From: Chamaea fasciata
Taxonomy: Eukaryota > Chordata > Aves > Passeriformes > Sylviidae
NCBI GenBank assembly: GCA_029207755.1
Contig: JARCOQ010000006.1
Span: forward strand, 29,532,522-29,596,521
Reading direction: 5' to 3'
Length of the DNA: 64,000 nt
Made by a program: the position numbers and the translations under genes. Position 1 is the stretch's first letter. Each line of letters starts with the position of its first letter. This document shows, one piece after another, positions 24,658-37,900 of this stretch. A model generated the notes under the pieces. It saw nothing but the letters and a program-made list of their open reading frames with translations, did no database searches and had not been told where the DNA came from.

Positions 24658-27600
24658 CACTACCTAGACAAAAAAGGCATTTCACCAGACTGCTCAGTTG
24701 TTTTAAGTCTTACCACAAAACACCTTGCTGCATTTTTGTCATTGTATGTTTTCTCCCACATGAAACCCAACCTGATTTCACTCAGATGAAATCACTGACT
24801 TTAGTTTCTCTTCATGCCACATTTCCCACAGATACTAAAAGGCTAGCTGAGTTTTCTCTTCTGCTCTCACGCACGCAGAGCAGCCTCCTATGTTCTGCAA
24901 AGTCAGATGTGAGAACAGCTTAACCGTTTTTCAACTACTTTTTACCTTGGTTCCTTCTAAAAGAGCTGGCAAGCACTAGAAATTATGCTAGGGATAAACA
25001 TAAAGCAACTGGGAGAGACACTGTTACTTACAAATCCAGGTAAGAGAATTTCACAGATCAATTTTTTTTGCATCATAAATTAAATCTGTATCTACACAGA
25101 AAGCTTGGCTTCAACAATCCAAGAAAGGACTAGGAAGAACTCCAAAGAGGACTCTTATAGAATATACAATTAAGATTTTAAGTTTGCAAACTTCTTTCTG
25201 CTGATGCATTATAGAGGTCTACTTCGTTGCAGAAAAGGCAAAGAAAACCAACAAACCAATCCACCCAGAACGAATTTGGAATTTTCACTGAATCACTGAA
25301 CTCTGTCAACTTTGCCTGCTTCTAATTCAACATGGCAATTCTTTCTTCACAAGCAACATATTAGTTACTGGTTAGAACATATATAAGCTCAGACTAATAT
25401 TAGATTCAAAAACTCGATTTTTTTTTCCTCAGCTATTCAAAGTTCTTCAGAGAAGAGTATATGTAAGGCTTATTAATTTGCAAGGAACCATAATCTTCCC
25501 TAGGAAACAACTGTACAAAGAAGAGATCTGAAAAATACATTTTTGATCACAAGACTAGCAACATTAATATGCAACATTTTTTCTTGTGCAGTATCTGCAG
25601 CTATCTTGGGTAGAGAGGACAGAATGGCTTTTAGTTTGAACTCAGAAGCTGTTTATCTCATCACACTACTGTGAGCTGATGCTATATGACTCTAACAAAT
25701 GTCACTGACTTAACTATGGCACTGAAATCCTGCCTAAAGGAAATTATGGAAGGAAAATAGGGCAGACAGTAGGAATTTAAAGAGCCTCCAGAGCCTTGCC
25801 TGCATTACAGCCTTTGTGCCAGAAGTGTTTCTGAAGCTGAAACACATCTTCCTGTGTTTATGAAATCATTTAAAAGCCATTTAAAAGCAAATTCAGACTA
25901 TAATCAAATTCACTGATAATATTCTTTAAAAAGTAAGGTGACAGCACTTCTAAGCATGTAGGAAGCACTAAAATCAGGGCTAAGTTATCCAATATAATCA
26001 TATTTTATCTACCAAAAGATCACTAAGAAGTTCAATTCTAACATTTTCCTCATAAAATTGTTGGCCACAGTTTGCAATATCAAATGACAAAATTAATAGT
26101 TAGCATCCAAATTCTCTTTTTTGGTACATGCAAATTCACTTTGTAAGAGAAGTCACAAATTTCTGAGTATAGAGTATAAACCAATTCAGAGACAAATCTA
26201 GTACATGATTTTTTTTTTTTTTCCCATGGATTTAAAAAAATATTCAGTGACGGTATAGGCATGACTAAGCTTACAGGCTGGAAACTAAGAAAAATAAAGT
26301 TTACAGTAACTGATCAACTTCCCAAATCCCTTCAAGAATCAGTCCTAGCACTCTTAGGGGCTATGCAGAAAACACTGATGCACTGGTTTCAACATTGTTG
26401 ACTATGGTATCATTCAATGACTTTGCTCCAACCATTACCTGGATTGATTTTAATCACAGCCCAAAACGGCAACCCAGCAGGCTGCTCCTCCCCAGCTGCA
26501 CTAACTTCATTTGATGAGTTCAGGATCAGTCCCAGATTTGGTGTTTTCCCATGACTAAAAAATAACCAAGCAATTACTTTACAAAGAGTGTTTATCTGTA
26601 CTGTCATTTCCACACAACAGGGCGGAGACATACCGTTACCCTCTTGGCAGATGATTACCTTGGCATGACAAGATCACATAAGGGAAGTTGCAATAAACTT
26701 TTCTAAGTAAAGGATTATCTATTTCTACATTGTTTCACAGCTCAGTTAAGACTCTGAGTTACTCTAGATCAGTACTGATTTTCTAAAGCACTAAAAATGT
26801 TTTTTGCACATAATCACCCCCACTGGGCTGGTTCACACAAGTGAAAGTCATTTTTCTAATTTAAAGTTTAAGCACTTGTGCTTTTCATCCTTTTGATTAC
26901 ACATATCAGCACAATTAACATTAAGTCCCTGAAGAATGAAAGAAAATTTAAGCTATCAAAATTAAACTCACAACTTTAGGAAAAGGAGACATCAGAATAG
27001 CATGTTTTAAGGAATACCAATGTAGATGAAAATGTGTCTAAAACTGAACTTAAACGGTACTTTAAAGCTATCCTAGCAGTGAAAAACCACTTGCTGGTCA
27101 ACAGAATAGAACAGCATCTTAATAGAAGCACTTTGGTTGCTGCTGGTTAAAATCATCCATGTGAATTCAATCTTCCATGCTTCACTGCAAGTTCAAGACA
27201 GAAAAAATCGCATCTCAAGAGCCTCATACCAGATCTAAGTGCTGCTGGAACTCCACATTTTCAAAAGACACACAAAATGCGCTTATATAGCTTGGCAGTC
27301 ACCACATCAAGGGCCTATTTGTGTCTTTCCTGTCATGTTAAACAGTTTTCCTGCTATTTAACAGCAGAGATATCTCCCCAGAGACGTGCTTAGGACATTG
27401 CACACCATTGTTTCAGGAACGGCCTAACTGCAACATATCGGAGCCTATCTGATAACATCTTGTCAAGCTGAAAACAAAATAGAGAACAGGGTAGCATTCA
27501 GCACTTTCATTAGCTAAAAATATGTCTCCGCCCTTTAAGAGGCATAAAATCCTGCTGCTGCTTGCTGAGCAGTTAAGGGACTTCTCTTTCTAGCCACTCT

Positions 27601-27870
27601 TGACCAAGCTGCACAACTGAAAACCATTTTGGCAAATGCTGCCTGACAGCTACCAGTGCTCCCCTTTGAGGAGGGACTGCTTGTCATGCCTGCTGTGGAG
27701 AAGGTTTAAAACATTCAGCACATCATTCCTTGCACTTCAGGTTCCCCTGAGTCTCTTCTGTTCAAGTTAGCAAACTAAAAAGATGGCAGATAGATTTTTG
27801 CTTAACTGGGTGGTGGGCTGGGAGGAAGGAAGGGAAAGACAACAGAAATCATCTTGAGGAGCTGATACCT

Positions 27871-27935
27871 CAGGTATATACCAGTTGTGTATATCCTGAT
27901 ATCAGGGTATATCCCAGTTGTGTTCACTAGGATAT
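27871..27935. repeat. Two-copy tandem repeat, unit 32-33 bp
   Basis: CAGGTATATACCAGTTGTGT then ATATCCTGATAT (27871-27902) is repeated as CAGGGTATATCCCAGTTGTG then TTCACTAGGATAT (27903-27935). A local duplication with point differences. Confidence 0.75.
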
Positions 27936-29205
27936 ACCCATAACTTACCACAAGGACCAAAACCTGTATGTGAGGTTAATCCTCAAGAAAAATCTCCAAA
28001 TACGAGCACCTTTAATTGTGCCACTAACAAAGGCAGGAAGAAAAATATTCACTGCACATTACACACACATCTTGCTTTCCCTGACCTTAAATCCAAATCC
28101 TCCTGAAATAAAGAAGAGATCCCTCCCGAAATAAAGAAATACAGGTTTAATAGGGTTATGCTACTCGTTTCATATCAGGACCTTTTATCTTTCTAATTGG
28201 CAAAGTTTTTTAACTTGATAAGTGAGTTAAGCAGGCGGCAGATTGTATGGTAATATTTGGGGAAATAAGCAAGTCATTTTATATTTGTCACACAACATAG
28301 CCACGTTTATGGCTAAGAAAAGCAAATTTTTTCTAATCTTCTGTTGTATTTGGAGTAGAATAAATTGCAACTAGCTTTATAAGAATGTTCACTTATTCTT
28401 CTGCAGAAAACATTTCCAATAATCCTATTTTATGACTTAAAATACCTGAAAAGGCTTAGCACAAAGTCTATTCTTGTAATAAATACAAACATAACATTTT
28501 TAGTAATTTAGATGCTTCTGATGCAAGCAGTATCTGAGAGTCTAAAATTATTAGTATGGAAGTTAAGCAATTAATGAGTACTACTTTTAATACTGTGACG
28601 TTTCTACTGAAGGACTGCTAGTTCTCTTTGAGAAAAGGATGAGCTTTCTTTAAAAGAATTTCACCACAGATGTCCCCAGCTGCCCTATTTCCTGCCTAAC
28701 TAGAAGTATTTCCATAACATCACATATAAACTGTTTGCACAAGGATCCTGAGGAGGATCTTTTACTTGCTATAAGTGTTCAAGCAGCACACTATCATGAC
28801 AAGAAGGAGCAAATATAAATATAACCAGAAGTTGAATACAGGACCCCAGGTTATTTAATGCCCTTGCTACAATTACTACTCATCAGTAAAGACCATACCA
28901 ATGAAAGCTTTGTAAATAGCAACTGTAAAGCAACATCATGTCTCGATACAACTCAGGTTATTCAAGGTGAGTTATTTCCACATTTGAGTATCTGGGCAGC
29001 TAAATTAAATGGGATGTTGGATTTTTTACGCTATTTAAAGATGCAAGTTACACTGCAATACATTCATTTTTCAGCAGATCAAATGCTATTTTGTCGTCCT
29101 TCCAGGAGACAGAACAGAAACAATACCCTGTTTCTGTTAGAAACAGAACTCTAAAAATACATAGTTAGATAGGTGCTGGTGATAGTGCTAACTTTTTTAG
29201 TTGTT

Positions 29206-29235
29206 AACAGTAACAACTTTAAACTTGTTACTGTT
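29206..29235. repeat. Short perfect inverted repeat
   Basis: AACAGTAACAA (29206-29216), an 8-base spacer, then TTGTTACTGTT (29225-29235). An 11-bp perfect stem embedded in several GTTAACAGT-like repeats. Confidence 0.7.
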
Positions 29236-30500
29236 TAACTGTAACAACACTATTCCGGCTAGACAGCTTGACCAGTGCAGCCTTCACAAAATTTTTTTCT
29301 AGACGACAAGCCAGGAGAGATAGGGTCTGCTTGCAAACAATTTTCCAAATAAGTAAGGTTTAGGCATGATCTTGGGTGAAACATTCAAGAGCTGTTTGGA
29401 ACACCACAACTTCCCTGAAGACATCAAATCCATCACCTTTGGACCCAGGTTATTCCTAAGCATTGCAATACTGAGAGATCACAATTTTTTAAAATAATAA
29501 AACCAGTAGAAATGCTGCTTCTCTACGTGACACTAAATTAATAGCGAATCCCTATAAACAGAAATTGCCACTTCTTGCCATTCATGGCAGTGAGAGTGGT
29601 TAACTGTGGTCCCAAGCTACACACTACCTTACGTAAAATGAAATTAACTAGGAATGGAAGAAACTCTATTTTCCTTCACACACCAGAGTTTTCTGTGCCA
29701 GCAAAGAAAGAAGGGTAACACAAGACAGTGAGGCAATTGGCTGAAAATACTCAAAATGTTGCATTCCACCACTGAAATTTCATGGTATATTCCTTTAAAA
29801 AAAAGAAAAATCTATTGCTGGATGTTTTAGAAGGTTCAGATTAGAAGGGCTGGATAAGTAGTAAAACTTCATTTGTCTGAATGCTGCAAGCCATTTCTAC
29901 TATGGTAACAGATTAATTTGCACAAACTGGAAGAGGCAGGTTTTGGAAGTATAAAGCCTCGTTTTACCACACTGGAAATCCCCTGAAGTAATTCAAAAGC
30001 TATTCAAGTTTTTAAGTGTAAGTGTAACTGCCTGTCATTTTCAAACCCCAACCTACTTCACAGCAATAGGACTTGCAGCCAGACCCTTTTCACCTACTAG
30101 ATATGTCAAGTGGGAAAAAAAACACACTTAGAATATGCAGTGGTATGAGAAGAGATTATTTGTTATGTCTTTTACATTTACTCTCCAATTAACTTTTCTT
30201 CTATGAGGTTGAACTTGAAGCAACAATTCTATTTATCTCATATTGACAAATACTTGGGGCATCCTTCACATATAATTAATCCCTTTAAGTGAAGGAATAA
30301 CAAAATCCAACATCACCTGCTACAGTGGAGTAGAATGCAAGTTGCTATGCATCTGCTTTTCAGCAGCATACCAGTTGCTCTTTCTCCAGATATTTTGGGA
30401 CAAACCTCCCTATTTCAACTCATTTTCATACTTTATTAAATACATGCACAGGTTAAGCGTTAACATCACATAAAAGCTACTCTGTTTTGACTCTGGCATG

Positions 30501-30546
30501 TTTTTTGTTGGGTTGGGGGGTTTCTTTTGTTGTTTGTGGGGGGGTT
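30501..30546. repeat. T/G-rich low-complexity tract
   Basis: TTTTTTGTTGGGTTGGGGGG, then TTTCTTTTGTTGTTTG and a 7-G run. Same character as the tracts at 11773 and 23351. Confidence 0.75.
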
Positions 30547-33500
30547 GAGTGGATTTGGCAGACCATTTCTGCTACCAAGGCTTCCTTTGAAATTACTAGC
30601 GCTATCTTCATTTTACAGCTACTGTAAATACATCCATTGGATGAGACTTGTGTAGAGTACAAACTGTACTTACAAACACAGAAACACAGAGCCATGACAT
30701 GTGAAAATTAGAATCTTCATTTAGTTACCATGTACATGCCCTACTGAAGCTATGACCTATTAAGACTAAAATCAGGCACATCAGGCAGGTCATTTAGTAC
30801 CCAGTCTTGAATAGATTAAGTCAGGAGCAGAATCTCATTGACTTAAACAGGAACATGATTAAATTCAAAATCCCACATGACAAATGATTTCCAGCTATTC
30901 AACTTCTTTTGCTCAGAACAGATAAGCTGGCTTTACTTCTGAACTACTTTTTTCCTTGGTGGGTGACACAAATATTTAACATACTTGTCCTGTATAAAAT
31001 TTCTCCAGCACATTCTAGATTTAAAATACTTAATAGGATTCAGTGTGTTAGGTATCTTTCTGTGGTGCTGTATTAAACTGTAGTGTCAGATATTTAACCA
31101 GTATTTCACTTATTCTTCAGGGGATGGAAAAAAAGCGATATGAACACTAAGCAACCCATGACATCTCACGCTTTCAGAATCCTTTTTTAAGAGCCCTGCT
31201 TTGCAAGACAGAGAAGAAATTTCATAGTTCCCAATGTGATCAAAGAACAACTTCGGGAAGAAGTCATTGAAAAAGGATGTCAGGTGCTCAAATAAACACA
31301 TCTACGATGTTTGTTTGTTATTAGCAAGGAAGTTTTAAAAACTGGTATTGCTGAAAAGACATGTTTAATAAGTGTCACCAGCAAGACAAGAGCACCAAGT
31401 ACTGTTTGCTTAAGGGAAAGAAAGAAAGAGGAAAAGCAGCAAGGATGGCTGGATGAAAACATTTTAACAGTACACAAACCTTGACAAATTCTCAACAAAA
31501 AGCACAAGAGCTTTGACTTGCACTTGCAAAGCTAGTTTCTTGTCTGGACTTTTATCTTTATATAAGAGAAAGCATAAGCAACTCAAAACTACTATTTTGA
31601 ATCATTAATAAGAGAATGTCTTTCTCTCACAGTCTATACAGAACTGATGATCTACACAGAGATGATGATTTACTCTGTCACACCACTGAAGCATGAAGAA
31701 TGCAAGAGCACTTTAGTCACTCTGGTAAAAATCCTAAATGGTTCAATAAAGGAAGTAAATACAATATTTCATCACTGGAAGGCAGTGGTTCCCACTCTCC
31801 TCTGCCATGTTTATGCAATTCTGAAGTGTTTAGATTTTGCACTTGCTACATATAAGTTTTATAAGTCACAGCATGGGAAAATAAATTATTTTCTGAAGGT
31901 TTCAGAAGTTTGTTTTGCTGAAGAGGGCATTCATTACATACAGCGAACAATGCAGGTGTAGTGTACTTCCAGTTGCTGAGGAAAATTACACTTCGGTGTC
32001 TGCCTGCAGTTAAGGAGAGAGAAGAAACTTCTGGATATCTTGACCTTGAAGCAGTGTAGAGCACAGTCATGGAAGTTAGACGGAAGGCAACAAGCTGAAA
32101 GACCTTAAAAAACACTTTAAATATTACAGTAAATCTCACCTGGATTTAGGGGAAAAACATCTGATTTTATTTGGCTTCCTCTGAACAGACTGCATGATTA
32201 TACTGTAACATATCTGAATTACTCTAGGTCCTTTGACATCTCCACATGGATGACAAGGCAAGTAGTGCAGACATCCAGCCCAAGGATCCATTTAACACTA
32301 AGTGCAATGACTAACCTACAACAACGTAACACCTGTGTAAACAACTGTGTGTCTCCCCATGCTCCATGTGAAGAAACTGTATCAGGTGGCTGCAAACTAC
32401 CCTTGAGTCAGACTGAAAACCCAAGAACAAGTTCCATCGTCTTTCTCCCAACAGTGCTTACATTCTAACTTCACCAAATTACTGCACCGCAATTGTCAGG
32501 CACAATATGACAACAGAAGAATCCAACCTGACCTGTGCTCAGAATTACTTTAAAATTCTAAATTTCAACAATCCCTGTAAGTATCTCAAGGATGGTCAAC
32601 AGTCATAAAGGCAGTCAATCTATGCTATGATCAAAGGGAGCAAAGAATGAAATACATGACAATGCTGATTAGAAGTGCAATCAAAACTGGAACTCAGTAT
32701 GGTTTATATAACACTCATACATACTCATATTCCTAGATGGACCCTGAAATTCCTTCTGGCAGTTACCCCTTCCCTTATTTATTGACACACTCTCTACTGC
32801 TTATTGTGCCTATTGCTCATGAGACCTTGGAAAGAAGCCATGTCATTTTAATCAAATTAAACCACTACAAGAAAATACAGTCATATTGGTGCTGCAAAAC
32901 TAAATATGGCTCCTCCTGGCATTTAACAACAACAACAACAGAAAATAACATTTTACGCTTTTGACATACACAGTCATTGCCTCATGTACTGCTGCTGAGT
33001 TTTATGAACCTGAAAAAATCACTAACAAGCTTCGATGCATTCCGCTGTTTCAAAAACTGCAGTATTATCTATACATACTTGCATTCTCCACTACAGACTA
33101 TGACCTGGTTTTCATATGCCCTACTTTTTTGGTATACTCAGCTCTAGCTAACCACTGGTCAGCTTTCTGCTAACATACTGACTTCCTACAATATACAAAG
33201 ACAGCAAAGCAGAAGGGGGAAAGCAGGCAAAAACCTCTCTAAGCTTCGGTCCTGTACTATTAGTCTGTACATACAGTACATATACTGTATATAGAGAAAA
33301 CACAGAGAAGGTCTATTCAGCACTTCTTATTCAAGGAAGTGCTGCTTAACTAGAACACAGGACTTGCAATCTATTTTACATGCTGTATTTCACAGAGATC
33401 TTCAGGTAGGTTTTGCTTTCACATCCACTCAAATGAAATGAAACCAAAAACTGATTCTTATCATTGCAAAATTCTGTTGATACATGCACTGACATTTAGT

Positions 33501-34275
33501 TTTCAAAATTACACAAATTTCAGTAGCACTTAATGTTTGGAAGTCTGAACATTATCTCCCCTCACCTTCTCCTTCAGGATTTTTGGTCCTGGATTATGTG
33601 TTATGTAGAAATTTCACATTATTTATATAGTTATATGCACAAAGACACCCTTTACATAAGAATTTTTGGCATCAAGGTATTTAAATCCTAGTTTAAAGCC
33701 AACACAAGCAACCTGCAAACAGAAGCCTTTATTGTACAGTTGGACAGTTGGCCTGTATTATGCTCATAAATGCATTTATCGTCCCAGAAGAATTTTGGAA
33801 GCTGGATTTACTTTGGTAAGAATAAGAAATGACAAGGCAAATGGTTAAAGTTGCCATGTGAAAGGACAGGACAGTAAAGAAGGCTGACTGGCAGCACTCA
33901 ACTCCAAGAAAATAAAAGTAGAAAGGGTGGTATTCAAATGAGAGAGGAAATTCTTGAGTGAAGAGTTTCTGCAAAACTAGCTTATGTATCTGCTTGCTCC
34001 CCTCTAAGTAAAATGCAAGAGATAACTGTAAACAGTGCAGTGGAGAAAAATACTTATGCAAGATGCTCTCGGTATCTCTAGATGTCACAGCTCAGTTCAA
34101 ACAAAAAAAACAACTTCCACCCCTCACCCCCAAAATGACACATTTATGTCCTGGAATAAAGCTTGCCTTCCAAAAACGTCATTTGCTTTGCCTGACACTG
34201 AAGATAAAAATCAGGTCAGATTCAGCTGAGAATTTTGCAGGGTTTTTTTGTCTGTTGTGTTCCCTGTGTGCATGT

Positions 34276-34306
34276 GTGTGTGTATGAATTAAATACATAC
34301 ACACAC
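34276..34306. repeat. TG/CA inverted repeat
   Basis: GTGTGTGTATG (34276-34286), a 9-base AT-rich spacer, and CATACACACAC (34296-34306) form a perfect 11-bp inverted repeat. It consists of a (TG)n and a (CA)n run back to back, 550 bases downstream of the ATIP1 first exon in the gene's direction. Confidence 0.8.
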
Positions 34307-34858
34307 TTGTCCTCAGTCTCTCAAAACTTTGTACCTTTTAGGTTTGTCTTGAAACAAGACACACAAAAGTTTGTTTGTTCCACTTGCAAATAAGATGTAT
34401 TCAGCAAAACATCCGTGATAACAGATATCTACAGGTAAGTATTCAAATATTTCCCACAGACAGAAAGCCACAACCTGTATTCATTTCACTTCCCTCCCTG
34501 CTTTCCCCTTTGCACCCAATCAAGATACAGAAAAGACAGTGCTCCCAGTAGATAACCATTAAAATGATTAGATAAATATTTAATAGCACAGACTTCCTGA
34601 TACTATTTTTGGATTTGTGCAAGGAAAGAGCAAATCCCAATTTGCATTTCATAAACAGAATATCTTGCAAACAAGCAGTTCAGCACACATGCAGAGGCTT
34701 AGAATATGAAACTACTTTACTTAGAAGTCAGACTTCTGTCTGAAATTCAAAAACTTTCATGCCCAGTACGGTTCTTATTTGCTAAAAATAAGATGCTGTT
34801 GAAGTAAACAAGATATTCACTCAAAGCATGCTCTAATAATCATATTAAAAATACAAAC

Positions 34859-34979
34859 CTGTATGAAATATAACAGTGCTTTTCTTGTACCCAGAAGGTA
34901 GACGAATGTTTCGGAGCAATCCCTTTGCTGTCAGCCTTATGCGCATGTTGGATAAGGAAAATTTCGGGGACCATAACAT
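34859..34979 (-). CDS. MTUS1: MTUS1 ATIP1-specific first coding exon
   Basis: On the minus strand, ATG at 34979-34977 opens a 40-codon exon ending FHT plus one base at CAG|GTTTGT (34858 onward). The peptide starts [20 protein letters not shown], continues [10 protein letters not shown] and ends STVIFHT. Human ATIP1 starts MLLSPKFSLSTIHIRLTAKG and continues LLRNLRLPSG to STVVFHT, so the match is nearly residue for residue. The start is fixed by that homology and has G at -3. It splices to 14062 in phase, skipping the upstream long-isoform exons. The basic, Arg/Lys-rich, acid-free N-terminus fits the mitochondrial location reported for this short isoform, which also binds the angiotensin AT2 receptor through its C-terminus. 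Confidence 0.95.
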
Positions 34980-37900
34980 GTCTTCGGTGCAATTGGAAGA
35001 CAAACAAGCAAGAAATAGCCTCCATGTACCGTCACATACTATGCTTCTAAATCACTACTGCCAGAAGCGAGCAATTCTTGCTAAAGAAAACAGGCTTGAA
35101 GAAATAATCAGGTCTCCATTCCTTTGCTGTTATTCTTTATGCACAGACAAGCAAAAAATCAGTAAAAGCAGATATCCACAACGTAAATGCTGTTGGCAGC
35201 TTCTCCTCACCAGATGTTCTGAAAACAAAGCTTGTCCTCAGAATAAAACCGACTTAGTGATTTCGAAAACCAACAGCCTCTGAATTGCATCACAGTAACG
35301 ATGCTCAGTCTGCTATGGGACTCCGTGGGCTGGAAACTGGAAAAGGAGAAATGGGAGGAGGAGGATGAGGAGGGAGGAGGAGGAAGTGGGTGGTCTCACC
35401 AGCTGAACATATCATCTGCCAATGTCACAGTCCATGTAATTTTTCTTTGGAGACTGTAAGGAACACTATTTGAATATTCCTGGAGGCATATTTCAGCTCT
35501 GCTCTCCAAAAATCTTTTCAGGGTGCACTTTTTAAAACTGCGTCTTTCAATCAAATATTATGTCAACATTTACGAGTGTTAACAAATCCAAAGACACGTC
35601 TATTCTCTAAGAACAATTCAGTATTTGAGAGCTGCTTAAGGGAAATTCTGCTTAGCTTGGCAGCTCAACACTGCACATGCTTCCATTTATCATCAGAGGA
35701 GAAGGACTCGGGCATTAATTCATGTTAAAACAGTTCTCTGCCAGCTGGGTTTTGAGGGCACCCAAACACTGAAGGAAATAAGCAGTGTTGGAGGAATTCT
35801 TACAAAATAGATGTTTTTCATATTTGATAAATCAATAAAAATATGAAAAGTTTTATAAAAAATCATATTAAAAGTTTCCTCCTACTTTAATGAGCTGAAA
35901 AGTTTTGCATATACTTTGCTGAAGTCCACTGACATTAGCAAAAATTAAATTAAAAATAAATTTAGAAAATAAAGGTGCAACTGTTGTACAGATTAGAAAA
36001 TGTCACATTTTTTACCTGCGACCATGACTAGACATACATGCACTGGCCACCTTCCTGTGCAGAAAGAAACATTTCACTATTTTTCCTGAGGTCAGCAGCT
36101 GTCTTACCAGGCAGCCACTACAGCAGGGACCACCCAAGTACTCTCAGGCAATGCTGGAGACGAGACAGTGGCAGCTCGTACTTCTTTGGGGTTGTTTGAA
36201 GAGCAGGCCTCTACAGACTTTGTCACTCTTCAGAGACAAAAAAAATTAGAGACTTTTCCATTGATTCTGCACTTCCACCATTTCAGCAAACCCCAGCCAA
36301 TGTTCTCTAACATCTATACTTTTGAACAGTTTTTCTATTTCCAGAAACAATTAACTCAGCCTGAAGCAGGTATAAGCCAAATCAAATATCATAGTCTCAT
36401 TTCAGCAGTGCCTTACCTGTCCCCTCTTTACCTCACAAATCTAACTTTTATATTTTAATAGCATGTCTTACTTCCTCCAGATGCATAATACTTTAAACTC
36501 ATAGAACCTCTTTTCCACATCAGCTGGAACTAAAAATAGCGCATTGTTGCTGTATCCGGGTATCTGTAACGTCACGCAGAGCCTGGTGCAGTGACAGTGA
36601 AGCAGATGCTCACTGTATGTGGAGCAGAAGAGCTGCAGCACAGCACCGAGACACACTCATCGAGGCAACCTCCACAGCAGACTGCGCGAGAATGCCCTGG
36701 CATGTTTGCAAAACAGGTACCAAAATATTTATTTCACAGCACACTGATGAAACACCAAGTCTGAAGTACTCTAATACATCTTCAGACCACACAAAACCAT
36801 TCAAAATAAGTACAAAGACAGTAAATTAGGGTTTTTTGTTTGGTTCCCAGGGCAGCCTCTGCACACAGCAGGGCATGCATGTCATTACTGCTATAAAACC
36901 CCATCTATTCCTTCTAGTCTGAAGAGCTTTGGCACAAAGTAATGTGTGTTCATCTAACTTTCCAAGAGCCTGCAGTTCCAGACTCTTTCCTAATCCAATA
37001 CTATTATCAAAGATATTGCCCCTTTCTGGGCTGCATTATTATGATGCTTGAAAACCACACTGTGCAGTAAACCAGAAGGCTTGTTACAGCACAGTACAGT
37101 AGAGCTGTGTATTCACACATGCACAGTTCATTAGCACACTTCATCAAATATTAGATCATTATTGTCAAATCCTTTCTTAATTAAGGCATTTTGAGATTTT
37201 TACTGGGCTTACAGCCAGTCCTCAAACATCATTTAGTACTCAGCCACACCAGGTTTTACTCTTTTGCCAGGACACCCAAAAGAACTCCCTTTTTTTTCCC
37301 CTCCTGTTCCCACATTTCTCCAAGGGAGCTGCCCTATGTAGTAAATATTCTCTCACCTTCACAATTCGGTGCTCTCAAAAAGGTGGAAACAGTCCAATCA
37401 GGCTAAAAAAAAACCCAAACCACTACAAACCAACAAAACACATCCAAAAAACAACACACCACTTCGCCCCATCCTTGCAATAGTGCTTAGGAGAAAGGTA
37501 AAGAACTCCTCATTAGCTGTAAAACCAGAGAAGATGGAACACCCTGCTGAAACCTCCTAGGAAACAGGAGCTAGAACAAATAATCTCTACAGGGCAAACA
37601 TGATGTAATGAACCAGTCTGAAAACTGTCAAAGGAATAAATCATCATACTAAATACGAGCAGACAAAAGCACTCTATGGACATCAAAATCCTTGTAGGAA
37701 AGACCAAAACTCCTCTTACAGAGATACACAAATAATACTTTTACTGCGTCTTCTTTCCTGCTCTTTGTCTGGGTGAAAATAGGCCATGAAGAAACAGATA
37801 CATCACATTATTTGTAAAAAACCTTCTGATTTGACAAAATGCCTTTCTAGCCTCTAGATCTTTAATTCTAACGTAGACAGAGACAAGTCTGTGTTATTCA

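Larger units (their letters stand above)
18127..34858 (-). other. MTUS1: MTUS1 intron downstream of the ATIP1 first exon
   Basis: About 16.7 kb of intron. It contains the upstream part of the possible decayed frame (to 18265), a tRNA-derived SINE at 22991-23137, T/G-rich tracts at 23351-23406 and 30501-30546, small tandem duplications at 24591-24657 and 27871-27935, and hairpins at 29206-29235 and 34276-34306. Also a short (AAC)n run near 32926-32941. No other exon could be supported. Confidence 0.65.

Noticed and set aside
33264..33297. TACAGTACATATACTGTA palindrome
   Set aside because: Only a 6-bp stem in AT-rich sequence, expected by chance.
34876..35283. 135-codon plus-strand open frame over the ATIP1 exon
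   Set aside because: It is the antisense shadow of the ATIP1 first coding exon, whose minus-strand peptide matches human ATIP1.
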